DNA from: Bacillota bacterium
GTDB lineage: Bacteria; Bacillota; Clostridia; Acetivibrionales; DSM-1351
NCBI GenBank assembly: GCA_023460955.1
Contig: JAEWOH010000002.1
Span: forward strand, 27,140 to 91,139
Direction: 5' to 3'
DNA: 64,000 bases
Below, piece by piece: positions 61,661-64,000 of this stretch (positions are counted from its first letter, which is position 1; each line of letters begins with the position of its first letter). The position numbers and the translations under genes are program-made. The notes under the pieces are model-generated. The model was not told where the DNA came from and made no database searches. It was given only the letters and a program-made list of their open reading frames with translations.

Positions 61661-64000
61661 TTATCTCTTAACTTCTTCCATTACGAAGGCTTCAATAATA
61701 TCACCTTCCTTAATATCGTTGAAGCGTTCGATTGAAACACCACATTCATAGCCATGAACAACTTCTTTTGCATCATCCTTGAATCTCTTAAGTGATGCAA
61801 GCTTACCTTCGTGGATAACAATACCTTCTCTGACTACCCTTACCTCTGAATTTCTCTGTACCTTACCATCTGTAACATAAGCTCCGCCAATGGTTCCTAT
61901 TCCTGAAACCTTGAATATCTGTCTTATCTCAATATGGCCCAGAATAACTTCCTTGTAGGTAGGTTCCAGCATACCCTTCATAGCAGCCTGAACGTCTTCG
62001 ATGGCCTTGTAAATTACACTGTACAATCTCATATCAACTTCGGCGTTCTTTGCAGCTTCGGTAACATTTGCACCGGGACGTACATTAAAGCCGATGATTA
62101 TAGCATTTGAAACCTGAGCCAAAGTAACATCGGATTCGGTAATCGCACCTACAGCCCCGTGTATGGTTTTAACCCTAACTTCTTCATTGCTTAATTTTTC
62201 AAGCGATTGCTTAACTGCTTCAACTGAACCCTGTACATCGGCTTTGATAATGATATTTAAATCTTTAACCTTACCTTCTTTAATCTGTGTAAAGAGATCC
62301 TCAAGTGTAACCTTAGCACTTGCCTTGTACTGTTGTTCCTTCTGTTTGAACTTTCTCTTTTCAACCAGTTGTTTAGCAACCTTCTCATCAGTAACGGCAT
62401 AGAACACTTCTCCAGCCTCCGGAACTTCATTCATACCCAGAATTTCTACAGGCATAGACGGACCGGCGCTCTTTATGGAATAACCCTTGTCACTGTTCAT
62501 AGCCTTGATTCTACCAAAGGACGAACCAGCTATAATAGAGTCACCTATCTTCAAGGTACCTCTCTGAACAAGAACAGTGGCTACAGGTCCTCTTTCCTTA
62601 TCCAGTTTTGCTTCGATGATTGTACCTTTTGCCTGTCTTGTAGGATCCGCCTTTAGTTCAAGCATATCAGCAGCCAAAAGCACCATTTCCAGCAATTGGT
62701 CAATATTCTGTTGCTTCTTTGCAGAAACAGGAACCATTATAGCATCTCCGCCCCATTCTTCTGCAACGATTCCATACTCGGTAAGCTCCTGCTTAACCTT
62801 GTCTGGGTTTGCTCCCGGCTTATCAATCTTATTGATAGCAACAATTATCGAAACATTTGCAGCCTTAGCATGGTTTATTGCTTCTATTGTCTGAGGCATT
62901 ACACCATCATCAGCAGCAACAACAAGTATTGCTATATCTGTTACCTGAGCACCTCTGGCACGCATTGCGGTGAACGCTTCGTGACCCGGTGTGTCAAGGA
63001 AAGTTATCAATCTGTCATTTGCCCTTACTGTATAGGCACCAATATGCTGAGTGATACCGCCTGCTTCACTGTCTATAACGTGAGCACTTCTTATGGCATC
63101 CAGCAAGGAAGTCTTACCATGGTCAACATGACCCATAACGACTACAACCGGAGGTCTTTGCTGCAATTGTTCATTATCAGCAGCAACTTCATTATCATCA
63201 AAGAGAATATCTTCTTCACTGACCTGAATAGCTTTCTCAGTCTTAACGCCAAATTCCTCTGCAATTATTGTAGCAGTTTCAAAGTCTACATCGTTATTGA
63301 CTGTGGCCATTACACCGTAAACCATTAATTTCTTGATAATCTCTGTTGAAGTCTTTTTAAGAGCTTCTGCCAATTCTTTAACTGTAAGTGAATCAGGAAT
63401 AGTTATTGAAGTAAGTACAGCTCTCGGTGGAATATACTTTTCCTGTACCTTATCATTTTTCCTATTTTTAGGCAGTCTTTTCTTTTTACCGTCATCATTG
63501 TAGAATTCATCAAAGATGTAATTCTCGTCAAGAATTTCTGATACTCCCTTTTTCTCTATAACAATCTTTTGAGGCTTAGATCTCTTATTCTTATCCGGTA
63601 AAGCTTTTGGAGCTTCCTTCTTCTGCTTTTCTTCCCTCTTGTAGTTCTTATCAACATCCTTGCTCTGGAATTCCCTCCTGGCTTCGTTTCTCAAGGAATC
63701 AAACTGTTCCTGAGCCACTGTTACATCAGGCTTTGGAATATCCAGACCCTGGGATCTGTTATACTGGCCTTGTGGTCTGTCACCTTGTGGTCTGTCCCCT
63801 CTGTTGTACTGAGGTCTGTCGCCTTGCGGTCTGTTATACTGACCCTGAGGTCTGTCACCTCTGTTATATTGAGGTCTATCACCCTGTGGTCTGTTGTACT
63901 GACCCTGCGGTCTGTCGCCTTGTGGCCTGTTGTCTCTGTTATATGGTGGTCTGTCACCCTGCGGCCTGTTGTCTCTGTTATATGGTGGTCTGTCACCCTG
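61661..64000 (-). CDS. infB: translation initiation factor IF-2, 5' end outside the window
   Basis: IF-2 places initiator tRNA on the 30S subunit and hydrolyses GTP. The window shows 779 C-terminal residues. The IF2-N domain (VKELAEALKKTSTEIIKKLM) is followed by the G domain (VVMGHVDHGKTSLLDAIR, DTPGHEAF, AINKIDKP) and domains II to IV. The frame stays open through 64000. GTG 63718 (VAQEQFDSL) is internal, not the start. Upstream of it about 90 residues consist of units such as GDRPQ, GQYNRPQ and GDRPPYNRDNRPQ, a basic, Gln/Asn-rich disordered region. nusA should lie to the right. Confidence 0.96.
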   Translation of the reverse strand, partial: QGDRPPYNRDNRPQGDRPPYNRDNRPQGDRPQGQYNRPQGDRPQYNRGDRPQGQYNRPQGDRPQYNRGDRPQGDRPQGQYNRSQGLDIPKPDVTVAQEQFDSLRNEARREFQSKDVDKNYKREEKQKKEAPKALPDKNKRSKPQKIVIEKKGVSEILDENYIFDEFYNDDGKKKRLPKNRKNDKVQEKYIPPRAVLTSITIPDSLTVKELAEALKKTSTEIIKKLMVYGVMATVNNDVDFETATIIAEEFGVKTEKAIQVSEEDILFDDNEVAADNEQLQQRPPVVVVMGHVDHGKTSLLDAIRSAHVIDSEAGGITQHIGAYTVRANDRLITFLDTPGHEAFTAMRARGAQVTDIAILVVAADDGVMPQTIEAINHAKAANVSIIVAINKIDKPGANPDKVKQELTEYGIVAEEWGGDAIMVPVSAKKQQNIDQLLEMVLLAADMLELKADPTRQAKGTIIEAKLDKERGPVATVLVQRGTLKIGDSIIAGSSFGRIKAMNSDKGYSIKSAGPSMPVEILGMNEVPEAGEVFYAVTDEKVAKQLVEKRKFKQKEQQYKASAKVTLEDLFTQIKEGKVKDLNIIIKADVQGSVEAVKQSLEKLSNEEVRVKTIHGAVGAITESDVTLAQVSNAIIIGFNVRPGANVTEAAKNAEVDMRLYSVIYKAIEDVQAAMKGMLEPTYKEVILGHIEIRQIFKVSGIGTIGGAYVTDGKVQRNSEVRVVREGIVIHEGKLASLKRFKDDAKEVVHGYECGVSIERFNDIKEGDIIEAFVMEEVKR
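63731..64000 (-). repeat. infB: coding repeat array at the infB N-terminus
   Basis: Degenerate in-frame units encode GDRPQ, GQYNRPQ, GDRPQYNR and GDRPPYNRDNRPQ. Two 39-bp units (GDRPPYNRDNRPQ) next to the window edge are almost identical. The array continues past the edge. A frame that reads MTDHHITETT across it is a shadow of this repeat. Confidence 0.9.

Noticed and set aside
63721..63996. Open frame on the minus strand encoding MTDHHITETTG-type repeats
   Set aside because: It is an off-frame reading of the infB repeat region. The in-frame reading joins directly to IF-2 and gives the usual Gly/Arg/Gln-rich N-terminus.
63731..64000. CRISPR-like array at the right edge
   Set aside because: Repeat units are short, variable and in frame within infB, and there are no unique spacers.

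Overview
The window is AT-rich chromosomal DNA from a spore-forming Firmicute. Three gene sets point there: a dcw cluster that encodes SpoVD with PASTA domains, the prkA-yhbH-spoVR set, and a DacF-type carboxypeptidase. A single-chain clostridial-type PurL, HypCDEF, low GC and frequent TTG starts after strong Shine-Dalgarno sequences suggest a Clostridium cluster III (Ruminiclostridium-like) organism. That placement is inference; no 16S gene is present. I see no mobile element, CRISPR array, tRNA or rRNA.

Layout. 1-6.0 kb: purL, a divergent LysR regulator and an HD-GYP phosphodiesterase. 6.0-10.7 kb: an export-type ABC operon (ATPase, a secreted membrane-anchored beta-repeat protein, a MacB-like permease) with an ECF-like promoter. 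10.7-14.8 kb: a chemoreceptor without a sensor domain, and an XRE-cupin regulator with an acyl-CoA synthetase. 14.8-17.1 kb: htpG with a perfect CIRCE element and a structured leader. 17.1-21.9 kb: prkA-yhbH-spoVR. 22-26.5 kb: an orphan histidine kinase, a B12-radical SAM protein and a D,D-carboxypeptidase. 26.8-29.8 kb: a glycolipid-type glycosyltransferase, a KAS III homologue that has lost two catalytic residues, and a small STAS-like protein. 30.0-31.8 kb: a uracil permease behind a PyrR-type attenuator, then a 136-bp inverted-repeat element of unknown role.

31.9-48.2 kb is the cell-wall and division cluster, all on the minus strand. In transcription order it is two M16 peptidase homologues, lgt, rodA, then mraZ-rsmH-ftsL, then spoVD-murE-murF-mraY-ftsW-murG. 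Internal terminators and promoters split it into at least three units. MraZ has three operator boxes with 10-bp period at its own promoter. murD, murB and ftsQ are absent from the cluster. A 58-aa membrane protein lies on the opposite strand at 48.4 kb.

48.7-52.9 kb is a second MacAB-like export operon (ATPase, Yip1 protein, HlyD/MacA adaptor, permease). 53.0-58.1 kb holds the hydrogenase maturation genes hypF, hypC, hypD and hypE. 58.1-64.0 kb is the downstream half of the nusA-infB operon (infB, rbfA, nrnA, truB, ribF). infB runs off the right edge and carries a long Arg/Gln/Asn/Pro/Gly repeat region at its N-terminus.

The least explained signals are the 136-bp hairpin at 31.7 kb, the catalytically altered KAS III, the beta-repeat protein in the place of an adaptor in the first ABC operon, and structured leaders in front of prkA, htpG and ftsL. 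I did not find a clearly new multi-gene defence or mobile system.
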